This document shows, piece by piece, positions 14,127-27,159 of a DNA stretch of 64,000 nucleotides. The notes beneath the pieces were generated by a model. That model made no database searches, had not been told where the DNA came from, and saw only the letters and a program-made list of their open reading frames with translations. Source of the DNA: Ianthella basta (lineage: Eukaryota; Porifera; Demospongiae; Verongiida; Ianthellidae); contig OZ025869.1 in the NCBI GenBank assembly GCA_964019415.1, positions 14,800,959 to 14,864,958 on the forward strand, written 5' to 3'. The position numbers and the translations under genes are program-made. Numbering within the stretch: position 1 is the stretch's first letter; each line of letters begins with the position of its first letter.

Positions 14127-14696
14127 CGCATGCGTGTATGTGAATGATTCAGGTACGAGGAGGTGATGTGAATGATAGAAAGATTGAGTGAGGTAATAAC
14201 TTTCCGCAAAACTGCAAATGTTAATCTATAATAATGTTAGTATAGTATTCACTATCCACTTGAAATCGAATTAGGCTATACAGCCTTCACAGTGACAGTT
14301 GGCTGGTGACGTGAGAAAGGTTCATGACAAATTGTATGATCACCATGTCTGAAACCCACATTTGGTGTACCTCTTGTGCCCCCCCCCCCTTACCTGTGAG
14401 CTGTCAAGGGATGGAGATGGAGGGTTGTCTGGTGGACTGCTGGATAATTCCATGTGCATCAAAGCCTCCGAACCTGTTTCCTCACTCGTCTTCTTCTTGC
14501 CCACGTGCTCACGATATGGGAGAGGCTTTGCAGGGGGTGTGATCCATCCCTGATGAGGGGGTTGTCCTCCTACTGCTTTCTTTTTTACGGGTACTGGTGG
14601 TTTGGCAACATGATTCCCGTTCTCAAATGTATGAACTTGATTTTCATTTCGGGATCTGATCTTACTGATAAGTTCCTTTTGCACAACTGCTGCCAT
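5786..14696 (-). CDS. Large ZU5-UPA scaffold with proline-rich repeats and many tyrosine docking motifs
   Basis: Exons in transcript order: 14394-14696 (ATG in a GCCATGG context, 101 aa), 11759-12623, 7365-10712 (1,116 codons), 6560-6700 and 5786-5968 (stop). The last four join in phase. The first exon ends in phase 0 but the second begins in phase 2 at its best acceptor, so a small exon or another acceptor is missing from this model. Total about 1,610 aa. Order: basic start; PERP/LERPP proline repeats (12,350-12,610); a very long, mostly disordered region; ZU5 (about aa 1265-1380, from GGILKPREECG and IEVPKDAI); UPA over the last about 130 aa (VPFGNLW, QTLTVRS). There is no death domain after UPA. 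Tyrosine motifs include YVKM, YIKM, YIRM (PI3K SH2-type), YENF, YMNI twice and YMNW (Grb2-type YxN). No transmembrane segment or signal peptide. ZU5-UPA is known from ankyrins, UNC5 and PIDD; a membrane-proximal tyrosine-kinase scaffold is inferred. Confidence 0.82.
6099..6430. repeat. Compound (GT)n tract in an intron
   Basis: Interrupted GT repeat that fills most of the last intron of the minus-strand ZU5 gene. The 21-bp interruption ACGTGTGTGTCCATGTG recurs twice (about 6212 and 6302), showing internal duplication. Confidence 0.93.
11199..11342. repeat. Imperfect inverted repeat in an intron
   Basis: CAGCATGGGTAC at about 11199 and its reverse complement GTACCCATGCTG at about 11329 begin arms of about 30 bp, with GGAGCAG / CTGCTCC inside them. 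It lies in the intron between exons 11759-12623 and 7365-10712 of the ZU5 gene. Probably a small degraded fold-back element. Confidence 0.5.
11416..11582. mobile_element. MITE with ~28-bp terminal inverted repeats
   Basis: The left end reads CTGGCTTGCTAGACCATCC and the right end GGATGGTCTAGCATGCCAG, its near-perfect inverse. CCATGG borders both ends. The interior (gagacgtgg…ggaatgtccc) is itself imperfectly palindromic and has no ORF. About 165 bp, inside an intron of the ZU5 gene. The same terminus occurs alone at about 50,286. Confidence 0.72.
13530..13622. repeat. (GT)n microsatellite
   Basis: GT/GC alternating tract in the first intron of the minus-strand ZU5 gene. Confidence 0.93.
14035..14140. 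repeat. (GT)n microsatellite
   Basis: Nearly pure GT tract of about 50 units in the same intron as the previous one. Confidence 0.95.
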
Positions 14697-15149
14697 GGCA
14701 ACTGCTAGAGCCAATCAGCTGTAAGGGGAGAGTGGAAGGAGCTGGGTAGTTTTGTACACATCTCTATGTAGCTGGGACAGTTGGCACTGTCCTCATTACA
14801 CAGGTGTCCTGAATTAACTTAAGGGTGTGTCATTTGTAAAGGGATTCATCTGTCTGACTCAAGACCTGTTTACATACCACTAATGTAGTACATATTGAAA
14901 TCTCAAGCACATCGCAGCTGTCAAAAGTTAGGGGTATTAATTTGCAGCTGTTCTTGTTCTGACATGTTCCAGCAGCTGCATGGTGAGTACAGTCAACTGT
15001 GTGAGTGTTTTTACATTGGCACACCAGCAGAACAGCCAGTCATAATAACAGACAGCTAGTGATTAAATTTGAAATACAGAACAGTGAACATGTCTAAACT
15101 GATCCTCCAGGCCTGGTCCCTTTAGACAGGCGGTTGTAATGTGCAGTGG

Positions 15150-15350
15150 CCACTATAGACAGGTGCTACTGTAAATCAAATGTTTGGACTAGGGTAGGCT
15201 GGTTCCTCTAGACAGGTGGCTACATTTTATAGTGACCACTATAGACAGGTTCTACTGTACATCAAATGTTTGGACCAGGGGAGGCTGGTTGCTTTAGACA
15301 GGTGGCTGCATTATACAGTGACCACTATAGACAGGTTCCACTGTAATGCG
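15150..15350. repeat. Copies of the dispersed 86-bp repeat
   Basis: Two to three diverged copies of the unit containing CAGTGACCACTATAGACAGG and CATCAAATGTTTGGACCAGG. The orientation is opposite to the 33.97-kb array. Related half-units occur at about 15,784-15,975 and, inverted, at 16,660-16,850. Confidence 0.85.
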
Positions 15351-17007
15351 GCTCAAGCTGCTAATACAGTTACAAATCATATAACAGCACTCCTTCTGTA
15401 TCCATCTTTACCTCCTTTAGAACCCAATTCCTCAGGACACTTTGGCTCAACTTTTTCCCCACACTTATCTTCTCGACTGTTGAACTGTGGAGCAGTATAA
15501 CCACAGCCACTATTGAAGGCAGGAAGCCTTCTGCCTTGTATGGCTGGATAGACACAGGATGTTCTAATTTTTCGTGCCATTTAAGTGTAAAGCTTCCTTG
15601 AATGCCCAAAGATGAGTAGAGGCTTACAAAGGAAACCATTGCAGCCAACTTTCTCATGCTGTTGCCACTGGCTTAGGTGATACAATGAATACATCGGCTG
15701 TACATATATGTATGTACATACGTATACTAGACAGATGTAATACATTGTGAGGGTAGGTGTACACATTGGGGATGGTGGTGGTACAGTGGAACCTGTCTAA
15801 TACAGCCACCTGTGGGACAATTATGTGTACTTGACCTTTATAGAGAGGTTGCTGCTTTACAGAGATAGGCTGTAGCGTTTTAGTGCTACGTTAGTGAGAT
15901 TTATGGTCAGAGATGCTTTCTGTGTTGAGAGGTGGCTGCCCTACGCAGTGACCATCTTAGACTGTTCTACTAGTAGTAATGGCAAACTTAGGAGTCTGTT
16001 TTCAATTCCACTCACAGTGGAGAGGTGGGTTGCTTTTGTGAGCTTCCGGCTTTATCTTAGATCTCAATGAGATTAGAAGGATGCAAGCCAGGCATAAAGT
16101 GAACGAACAATATTATGTCAATGGTAAAAGCTGGGTTCTGTTGGGTCAATGGCATTCACGTGAGGCCACTTATCTGCATGATATCCACACGCTGTGTAGC
16201 TTCAAACAGCTAACATAAAACACACCCAAGATGTGGTCAAACCAGTATGCACACACCTAAAGTGAAGGGAGAACTAATGATTGCGATACTGCCAGAAATT
16301 CTCATGGATACAGAGATGTTCGGGCGTGGATATGGGAGCTTTTGGACATGAACTGGAGGTCAAGAGGTCGCATCACTTCTATAGCTGTGCCCAATGACAG
16401 CGGACACATCAGATCACCAGCTCCTGCTCACATTCACCATGTGGTCACATTATGTCCTTATACATACAGTTATTATTCTGGTATTATTATGATATTGCTA
16501 TGGTATTGTTATGGTATTGTTATGGTATTGTTATGGTTGAGACTAGACCAACCACACCTTATGTTTTACACTACCCATTTGTAAGAAAGGGGGCAACTTT
16601 GTTTGCCCAAAACATGTCTGTATGTATCAAGCTATAGTAGCAGATCTGTCCTGTACTGCAGTGGAACCTGTCTATGTTGGTCACTGTCTAAGGTAGCCAC
16701 ATGACTCTGTGAAACAGGCGTCCTCAGATCTCTGACCCCAGGTGTGACAAGCATAGGACTAAAAGCACATAAAACTAAAACGCTGCAGACTACCTCTGTA
16801 AAGCAGCCACCTCTCTGTTAAGTCTAACTGGCCCACAGGGTACTACACTGTGCCTTGCTTTCTTTTCACTTAGTACATGTAGAATGTGTGTGTGTGCAAT
16901 GGAATCTCCTTGTTTTATATACGTAGGATACCCCCAGCAACACAAACATGTACGAATTCCTTTGAACGAGTGTAGTTTGTGTGTGGGGGTATGTTTGTAT
17001 GTACGTA

Positions 17008-17008
17008 T

Positions 17009-17054
<46 letters not shown>

Positions 17055-17142
17055 ATGCATGTGTGTGCATGCGTGTGTGTGTGTGTGTGCGTGTGCGTGT
17101 GTGTGCGTGCGTGTGTGTGTGCGTGTGTGTGTGCGTGTGTGT
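17008..17142. repeat. (GT)n microsatellite
   Basis: Interrupted GT/GC tract in the intergenic region. Confidence 0.93.
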
Positions 17143-17876
17143 GATATATCTAGGATGCAGAGTGACCAACTTGAAGTGTGTGCGTGATGTGTGACTGCAC
17201 TGAATTAACACTTGCATTGTCTGCAGTTGCTGCAGTCCTTTCAGCGAATACACCCTCACATTCCACCTCCCTCATTCACTATTGCACCTAGACAGAATCC
17301 CTGCCTTCCAGGATTGCCTAAATGCAGCTCATGCATGTGCGCTTGCTTACAAACAGCTGAAGGTCATTCAACAGAGGAGACCAGCTGTCTGGGGAAGCCC
17401 CTCCACTACTTATTGTTTGCATTGCCCCAAAAGATGTCTTTGGTGGGGCACTCCTGACAGTGGTCTTCAAATACCACTAAAGGCGTGGACTGATTGACCA
17501 CACAGCACTTATACCACGATCATATGACATGAACACGCCATGATTACAGTATGGCTGCTGGCTGTTGCCATGACTACACAGTCATGTACTGTGCAATTGT
17601 ACTGTTGTTTAGACTACCAACATTTACATGGCACTTTTTGATGTGCGCAACTTCTTGGGCTGGAGTTTGTGCCACTGTAAATTGACAAACAGCTTGTGCC
17701 ATTAGACTTCATGCAGAGTACATGTGGTCACAATTTGGTCCATCTTCTGGACCAAAGATCTTCTGGGTGCCTAGAATAGTAGCCCTTTGGGCTAAAAGCC
17801 TTCCCAGATAAATAACATTCTCTGATACCCTGAGACTAGGCAGTGAACAGTATGCCTGTCAAAAGCAGCTGATTCC

Positions 17877-18112
17877 CTCCTATAGTCTCACGAGTCACTC
17901 ATTCCTGCGATCAGGAACGTGGAATGCCTGGTCCGTGTGAGGCTACCTCCCTCCTCCTATAGTCTCACGAGTCACTCATTCCTGCGATCAGGAACGTGGA
18001 ATGTCTGGTCCGTGTGAGGCTACCTCCCTCCTCCTATAGTCTCACGAGTCACACATTCCTGCGATCAGGAATGTGGAATTTCTGGTCCGTGTGAAACTAC
18101 CTCCCCCCTAGG
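17877..18112. repeat. Three-copy 77-bp tandem repeat with internal palindrome
   Basis: TATAGTCTCACGAGTCAC recurs at 17881, 17958 and 18035, a 77-bp period with few differences. Each unit holds the palindrome TTCCTGCGATCAGGAA, which could form a short hairpin. Confidence 0.9.
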
Positions 18113-18849
18113 TGAGATGTCAGCCACGCCCACCTAGAGTGTGACCAGCTGTTCATGTATAGATGTACAGTACATGTTTATAATGTAACTCTTTCTGTAT
18201 AAATAGCAGCCACCTTACCAGTCTGTGCTGGCTATGGTAACATATGACGCACACTGCTTTGCTTTGGGTGATGGTAGCATGCCTTTGTCAAATATGCCTG
18301 ACTTAACCATAACTTTCAAGGCCACTTTACTAACATCTCTCTATTCCAACACAGCTGTTTCCATAGAAACAACCCATTCAAGTGCATGTGACTAACAAGG
18401 ACATTGGTCAGAGTTACAGCCGTCTTGTCAGGACCTAAATAGGCCACTCCCCTACTACACCCCTCCACAAACAGCATTCCTGCCTCCTTTTTAGATTTAA
18501 CTGCTCCTTTTATCTCCCTTATGTCATACATTCCTCTGATACGTACAGTATGTGTTAGATGTTATTTGTATCGTTGTGTTGTTGTACACACTACGTATAT
18601 ACGACTCATAGTGTGTGCTACTGTGCTAGGTTCACATGTTCGCATACGTAAAGTATATATACATAGCTCTTATAGTATAACACATGTCCTATGTAATGAC
18701 ATACATGCTGTATGGAACGTACAGTATGTATGTCATTACCATGCACATTAATTTTCATGGTGGTTGTATTAATACTGTCTGTACCATTTGTATGTATTTA
18801 CATCTCACATGTAACCCACCAGCTTTATGCATGCAGGGACACACAGACT

Positions 18850-18867
18850 CACGCACACACACACACA

Positions 18868-18912
<45 letters not shown>
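18850..18912. repeat. (CA)n microsatellite
   Basis: CA tract with a CATA interruption. Confidence 0.93.
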
Positions 18913-18914
<2 letters not shown>

Positions 18915-20341
18915 ACATGTACTTGCCTATATAAGACAGATTGCTGTACATCAGCTATAAAGACATTAGACATGCCACCAACACAAGTGTCCTGGGTCAC
19001 AGCCAAAGGTACTGTAAGTGTAGTCTGTGCTAAGCCCGATGTGGTGATGTGAAGGAATCAACGCTGTTCCCTATAACTGGTTAACCTCACCAGTGGCCCG
19101 TTCCCACTTGTAACTGTATGCATCTGTTGAATTTCCTAGTCCTCTGAAACTAGCACTAGGTGCGTATATGTTTTCTGCTAGCTAGTGATATATATAAAAC
19201 CCTCTAACTTGCACCCATATATTTCTGTGCAATAGCTGTCTGTGTGTGTGTGTGTCCGTGCGTCTATCACGTGTGTGTGCATACTGTAGTTCTATATCAG
19301 CCCTTTTGCTATTTGTGTCTGTGTGTGTTTGAGTGCGTTAGGTCATACTGTCTGTCTGTCTCTGTCTGTGTTTACTATACTGTGTGTGTGTTTACAGTCT
19401 TTACTTGCTATACTGTGTGTGTTTTGGGTACTAACCTTATTGTGTCAACAATGCAGCAGTCTCAGACACACTGACAGCTGGTACTCCTCAAGATCTTCTC
19501 CAGTTACTGGCTGGCTCTGTTCTCTGGTTACAGCTGGTCTTTCTGTGTCACAGGTTAATGATTTCAAGTGGAGCAAAGTACTGAAAGCTGCCTTTTGAGG
19601 AGTTTGCCTAATGATATTCATACTGGCCACCTTTATAATGGTATTCATTGATCTGTCGGGCCACTGTATGTCCCTTGTATGGTTTCCTTGTGCCACAAGA
19701 ATGTTGCAGTATGGTATATAAATAATTGGATTTATATGGGTATTCTATTAGTTATACTGTCATGTGTATCAACATAATATTTACGTATACCTGTCCGAGT
19801 TTGGTAGCATGTCCTCTTTGAACCTTCAGCTATGGATAACGACCAATCAACTTGTTAGTTTAAGTTCCCATAGCAGCAAACTGGGTTCTCTATATACAGT
19901 GTGAACTGTAAGTCAGCACCTCACTGCAGGAAGTGGTCACTCTCTCCCATGCATTTCTCTGGCTGGCCTGCCCCCTGTTAAGGCTTTCAAGTGATACATT
20001 ATCAGGGTACCCTCCTGATGATGTTATGTAGTGGCCCTTTATGTATGGGCTATGTGTATATGGGACCAAATTTGGTGAATAGTCCATGAAGTGAGGTCTC
20101 TCATGACAAGGGAATTAGCTGACTCAGGTGTGCATGGGAGAGGTAGTTCTTTTGCCGGCTTCAAAATGTGGTTGGAACCTTGCCAATGCGTTGACCAGTT
20201 GTCTTGGTCTTCTTTATGGTGAAAGCCCACCATGAAGTAGTCAAAGACCAGGACATCTGCTTGAAATGTTGGCATGGTTCCCTGTACGTTGTGAACCTGC
20301 GTACATGGCAATGAGAGAACTACCTTTGTCAGTTATTAGAT

Positions 20342-20518
<177 letters not shown>

Positions 20519-20908
20519 GTTAAAGTGATGCCACCCAACACACTCTACCTGCATACATCCCTAGCCATATATCCTTTGCTAAGCTAGTAATGATTTGATA
20601 CACTCACCTGATGTGTCATTTCATTTGACCTTACTCAGTACATGCAAAGGACCATTTAATTGACCCAATTAAGGAAGCACTGATATCCTTATAAGGCGCC
20701 AACATGTACTGTAGCTGATGTGGATATGCTCACAAATAGCTCACTAACCCCAGGCAGGCAGAATGTTGACCTCTGTTGCCAGTATGGAAAAATGGCTCGT
20801 GGACTAGATTTGTCACCAATACATGAAGTGTGTATTATATTGCATCATACTGCATGTTCCCCCAGCCATTCACTGTGTGCCCACGCCATTTCCTGTTTCC
20901 CAGTCACT

Positions 20909-21472
20909 GGGGAGGAGGGAAAGGGGAGGGGTAGGAGGGAGGGGGAAAGGGAAGAGGGAGAGGGAAGGGGAAGGGGGAGGAGGGAGGGGAGAGAAATGAA
21001 GGGGAGGGGGAGGAGGGAGGGGGATCGAGGGGGAGGAGGGAGGGGGAAAGGGAAGGAGAGGGAAGGGGAAGGGGGAGGAGGGAGGGGAGAGAAATGAAGG
21101 GGAGGGGGAGGAGGGAGGGGAGGGGTAGGAGGGAGGGGGATCGAGGGGGAGGAGGGAGGGGGAAAGGGAAGGAGAGGGAAGGGGAAGGGGGAGGAGGGAG
21201 GGGAGAGAAATGAAGGGGAGGGGGAGGAGGTAGGGGAGAGGGAGGAGGGAGGGGGATCGAGGGGGAGGAGGGAGGGGGAAAGGGAAGAGGGAGAGGGAAG
21301 GGGAAGGGGGAGGAGGGAGGGGGAGGGGAGAGAAATGAAGGGGAGGGGGAGAGGGGAGGAAGGAGAGGGGAGAGGGGAGGAATGAGAGGGAGGGCGAGGA
21401 AGGGGGAGGGGGAGGAGGTAGGGGGAGGGGGAGGAGGAGGGGGTGGGGAGGAGGGAGGGGCAGGGGGAGGAG
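20909..21472. repeat. ~560-bp polypurine tract with higher-order repeat
   Basis: The plus strand is almost wholly A/G. Blocks such as GGGAGAGAAATGAAGGGGAG recur at about 20988, 21085, 21200 and 21328, each with GGATCGAGGGGGAGG nearby, giving a tandem order of roughly 95-130 bp. Repeated GGGG runs could support G-quadruplex or triplex DNA. The long proline-rich frames on the minus strand are by-products of this composition. Confidence 0.9.
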
Positions 21473-22604
21473 TGCCTGTTTAGTGGCAAGCTGCAATAGC
21501 CTATCTCATTAACATCCAGTAGCACTGATGGTCACTGTGTATACTTTATATAGATTGACAGAGGGACCATCCTGATCACAAATTGAATTGATGATTATGA
21601 TGGAAGACTCGCTGCTTCACCAAGTTTACTGAGGCTCATCAATCATCAGTGGCGAATTGGTGAAAGTGATATAGAATGGCTTGCCACTTATACTGTCCAC
21701 CACAATTGGAAATGCACTGACTTTTGGTCACTGTGCACTTTATATAGATAGACAGCTTCAGTACAGAACACAGCGGTATAGTTAATTATATTATTTGTAT
21801 GGTAGGGTTTTATATATAAAATTAATGTTGGGCTTGCAGTTGATCGTGTACATACGTATGTAAATAGATGTACACACACATACACACACACACACGCACG
21901 CACACACACAGGTGTGGCTAGGATTTGTACATGTATGGCTGCCCACTTCCTGTATGATTATTACTTCCTGTGATGATGTCATTTTACAAGCACTGAGTCA
22001 TGCAACTGTAACTTATACCTCTCTGTGATGCAACATATCAGTACTTTGGCCAAAATGTTCCCTCCAGGAAGTTCATATCTCATGTGTGTAAACATTGCGG
22101 GATTGGCTTCAAATGTTTGTAACACACAGAGACAGTTTGTAGCTACCGTGAATGAATGTGATTAAACAACTCCCTTCACTCCTCTGTCAATCTGAGGTAT
22201 TGGGGGCTCTGTTATTATCATTGTTGTTACATTCCTTGCCACATTTACAATAGGGTGTGTTGTGTGTACACATCAAAGGGGAGTGTTTGGGTTTAATAAA
22301 ACATTAATATAGAGTTGTGTTGTGTGACCAGGTGTAGTTCAGTACGTGTGTGCAGCACAGAGGAAGGAGCAGTGTGTGGTAGAGTATACACGTAGGCTGC
22401 TGCTAGCTTTTCAGTGAAGAGTCTGTCAGAGTGCTGAAAGATATCCATCCTTAGAGACTGGTCTCTTTTGGTATTTTACAGAGGAGCTCTAAAGACCACC
22501 CCTTCCAAGACCTGCAGGAGGACGCAGTTTGTACAATTTGCTTACTTTTGTGCTAGTGGCCCTGTTGTAGCCCAGGAAGTAACCTGTGGCTCGGTGGTAG
22601 CAAG

Positions 22605-23665
22605 ATGTCCACTGTCACTATCCAAGCCTTTGATTCTACCACTGTTGTTTACAGTGGGTACATGACCAAGGCACCACCAATTGAGCCTTCCAAAAAGACT
22701 CTGAAGGTGAGTGGGAGAGGAGGGAAGGAGAGGGAGAGGGGGGAGCAGGGAGTGAAGAGGATGGGAAAGAGGGAGAGGGAGTGGAGGAAAGGAGAGGGGT
22801 TGGGGGGGGACAGGGAGTGAAGAGGAGGGGAAGGAGGGAGAGGGCCCGGTAGGGAAGGCAAGCGAGGGAGTGAGGTACTCAGAAAAGAAAGTATAAGGAA
22901 AGGGGGTGATACGACAGGGGAGCATGATACAAGTAGAGTATTGGATGACAGACAATTGAACAAATAATTAATTTGATGACACAGAATTAAGTGAGGTGAA
23001 TGTATGACTAATATAATAAAGGGTGAGAAGAGAGGGAGAGAGAGGGGAGGGCAAGAGGGAGAGGGAGGGAGAGGGGAGGGTGAGAGGGAGAGGGAGAAAG
23101 AGGGGAGGGCGAGAGGGAGAGGGAGGGAGAGGGGAGGGTGAGAGGGAGAAGGAGAGAGAGGGGAGGGTGAAAGGGAGAGTGAGGGAGAGGGGAGGGTGAG
23201 ATGGAGAGGGAGAGAGGGAGGGTGAGAGGGAGAGGGAGGGAGAGGGGAGGGTGAGGGGAAGGTGGAAGAAAGAGGGAGAGGGTGAGAGGGAAGGGGAAGA
23301 ATAGGATGCAGATGGGTGTACTCTGTTAAACTATATTACTGTAATCTTATCCCCTCTTTTCTCCTCCCCTCTCCATGACTCTATTCCCACGCACAGCGAT
23401 GGAGAAAGCGTTACTTTGTCCTCCATCCCAACAAGGCCATTGAGTACTACGAAAACGACTCTCAGAAGGTGCTCAAAGGAGCCCTTGACCTACGCGAGTG
23501 TGTCCACATTGAAGTGGGCCTCTTCTACAAGAGGAGGCCAAATGTGATCCGTCTCACCACACTCCGAAGGAAGTTCTTCTTCCAAGCTTCCAGTGAGATG
23601 GAGATGCTGTACTGGGCAGAGACCATCAGGACTGTTAAGAATGCAAAGGAAGGTGTGTTGTGTAT

Positions 23666-23744
<79 letters not shown>

Positions 23745-26700
23745 TGTGTGTGTGAGTGTGTGTGTGTGGTGTGCACATACAGAAATTATTCCTGGTGTAA
23801 ACCATATAAATGTGCCTACGTATGTAATAGATGCTTTCATGCTAACAGCATTAAGCTAATCTGCTATGTGATGGTAAGCTAAGCTACTTAAGGTGTCAGA
23901 GCATATAATGTGCACATGAGCAAAGGTGTATGACATTCAAGTCGATCTCCTTACTCAGTTGCCCATCTGTCAAACTGTGTACTGCCATGTGTTATAGTGT
24001 CTACACCTCCTCCCTTCCCACTCCTTTCAAAGCTGTTTTGTTCAATCATGTAGCAGCTGTCACTACCTTATGTTGCCACCACAAACACCACACCCTAGTC
24101 AAGGTGTAACGTGGCATGTGACACAAATCTACAGATATGCGTCATTGGATGGGTATACGTTTGTGTGTCAACACAATATGACTGTGTGTCCACATAGTTA
24201 CCACATAGTGTGTCAATGTTGTGTTACAGTGACCCTCTCTGTTTGGACATTCTTGGGTCAGCCAGGGACAGGCCCAAGTGTCCTCAATAGAGATGTAGTA
24301 AGCTAAGATTATTAATAATCGTCTCTTATTCTCCTCTTACGTAGGTGAAGAAATTACCCTGCCAAAGCTGTTTCACCAGGCAGGTGGACAGGAGATGGAG
24401 ATCACACGTCGAACCAGTTTCCAGGACAGTGAGCTGGACGATGCTGAGGTGTCATCGCATTCCAGTAGCCGTAGCAACAGTGACCTTGGCAGCATGCGTG
24501 ATGGGAAGTCTCTGAGTCGATTGAAGGCGCAACTTCGAGCGAAAAGGTTTGTCTGCAATGGAAGCAAAGCTTAACCTGACACAATGTCTAATCATTGCAT
24601 GAAGTTGCTATCATCGGTGAAGAAGGGGCATGCATTTTGATCTGTTTAATGTGCATGCCATTAGAATTCAAAATTATCCATGTAACCTGTAAATATAACT
24701 GTGTACCTCACTGTTAATTGTATGTAATTGCATGATGTAATGTGAGCTAACCCACTTTACCTGAGTGTGCTTGTCAGGCTCTGATATACAGTAGAATAAG
24801 TAAAATGATATTGCCCTGCTAACTCAGCGAATAACAATAATAAATTACCAATGATTATTGTGCTAAACTGATTATCCCATGGAAGCCTTGTTTCCCAAGA
24901 GGAATTCATTCATTTTGTAAGTAGCGGCCATCTTGGATGCCCACTTAATTGTCTATGTGGATTCACAGTATATCTACCACATATGTATGTTCACACTGCA
25001 TGGTCGTGTCTCTATAGAACATATTATGTATGCATACATTGAATTACATGCCAACTGGGTTTCAGGACAATGACCTCGATGATGCTAAGGTGGCCTTGTG
25101 TTCCAGTGGCCTCGGCTGCATTGATTTAGGCTCTTTCGCTCACATACTGCAGTTGCCTTTAGTTGGTGTTTAGTCACTTGCTTGGTTGATCTTCGCTACA
25201 GGAAGACGGCTGGAGCAACCTCCCCTGCTGCGGCCACAGCTCAGCAACTTGCCGCTTCTCGGTCCTTGGACGACCTACAAGGAGGTACCCACATGTATCA
25301 CTTTGAGCCGGAACAGCCCAGCGAACAGGTGCAGCGGACAATCAGACTGAAGTACAGGGAGTCAATGAGAAGGCAGAAGAAAACGGGGGAGAGGAACGTA
25401 GCAAGAAGAAAGTCATCAAGTGGTGACGAAGTGGACCCTGCCTACCTCAGTACTGGTGATGAATTGGATGATGTCTTTACTGAAGAGCCGGAGAAGACCC
25501 CAGTCACACTCTCTACCATAATTGATGAGAGTGCTTATGAAAGCATGTCTCCTGAGGAGTCCCCAACATACTCAGACCGGCATTTAATGCACCCACCCAT
25601 CCAAACACAAGAAGAAGGGACAAAACAACCACCGAAAAAGCTGTCTTTGAAGAAGCGGATGGCCACCACACGTGGGGAACTGCCTTACTTCTCTGAAAGT
25701 GATGATGAAAATCTGGTTGGATCTCCGGGCTACGATCATCTTGAGCCAAAGGGTGATGATGCGTTGTTGACTGATGGTAGTTTTGAAAGTGGCCCAACGC
25801 TGCGGATTCAGTTTCTCCCATCCACACTGTCCCACCTTCAAGTGAAGGATCCTCACAGCAGAGAATTTTGGGAGAAAGTGGAATTCTTTGCTGAAATGCC
25901 CTCGAAAGTGGAATTCACCCATTATGCCGCATACCCCTTTAGTTATTCTGGGGGTTCATTACAGCCTGGGAATTCAGACATTTTGGTCCATGTTCCCCCG
26001 GGGGCAATTTCCCCGTATGACAACCTTTTCTTCCCAGAGCTGTCTGCATCGTCACTGTGGAGACCGATACTGGTTGTGAACACAAGAACATGCCCGGACA
26101 AAGATGGTGAGGGAAACAGAAGAGAGAGGAGCGTAGGGGAAAGTTGGGTGATGGGATGGGAAGATGGCGGATAGAGTGTGGAAGGGTGGGAAGGAGAGTG
26201 TTATGGCTGTCACGATCCATGTGCGCGTGTCCATCATCAGTTACTGTTGAATTATAACACCTGATTAAACAGCTAAGCTGTAGGGCTTCTCAATCTTCTT
26301 ATACTCCACCTGATTGGTCAATTTCTAGCCAATCACTATGCACTATATATATAGTTGATGCTCTTTGTGGGATTCAGTTTGCCCGATAAAGCCCTTGAGT
26401 GGCAAAGTTGGCATAGAGTATAACAGTCTATGACATTGATATTCAAATTAATGGTGGAAGGGATGATAGTCTGAATAGCTGCATGTGTGTGTACGTATGT
26501 TGTGTTTACATTGGTGCATCTCACTGCTTGTTTGTTTGTTTGATTGTTTGTTTGCTTGTTTACAGGGATGCCCCTATTCATGCCAGCCACGCCAATTGTC
26601 AAGTTCACTCCATCCCGAGAAGTAATGGGAGTACTACAACCAATCACCTTCCACCATCCCATCTCCATCCGGATCCCTCAGGCCCTTCTTCCGTTCTCGG

Positions 26701-26999
26701 CTGTTCAGAGTGACGAAGCAGAACTGGCCATTCTCATTGCCACGATGAACAAGGAGGCACAGAAGAACATGATGAAAAATGGTGGTGTCTTTAGCAACAT
26801 ATCTTTCTCTGTCTACCCCGTGAATTTGACGAACCCTTCTGATGCTAATGAGGTGAAAGAGGTCCTGAAGAAGAAGCCGTTTGCTGTTGGGATCAAGGAT
26901 CGGTACTTCATGGTGTTTGCCAAAGAGGTGATGATGTCACTTTGGATCATCGGTGGGACTGTGCAGAGGAATTCAGCCAAGTGAGTTTGTGTGTATTAC

Positions 27000-27058
<59 letters not shown>

Positions 27059-27099
27059 GTGCTGCATTAGTCATTATCACAAAGCTGACATGAGGTACA

Positions 27100-27159
<60 letters not shown>

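Noticed and set aside
17212..17497. Overlapping 71- and 81-aa frames
   Set aside because: No splice sites, domain or neighbour context; similar frames are expected by chance in this GC range.
20845..21525. 208-226-aa proline/serine-rich minus-strand frames
   Set aside because: Translation of a polypurine/polypyrimidine tract; no unique sequence and several overlapping frames of the same kind.
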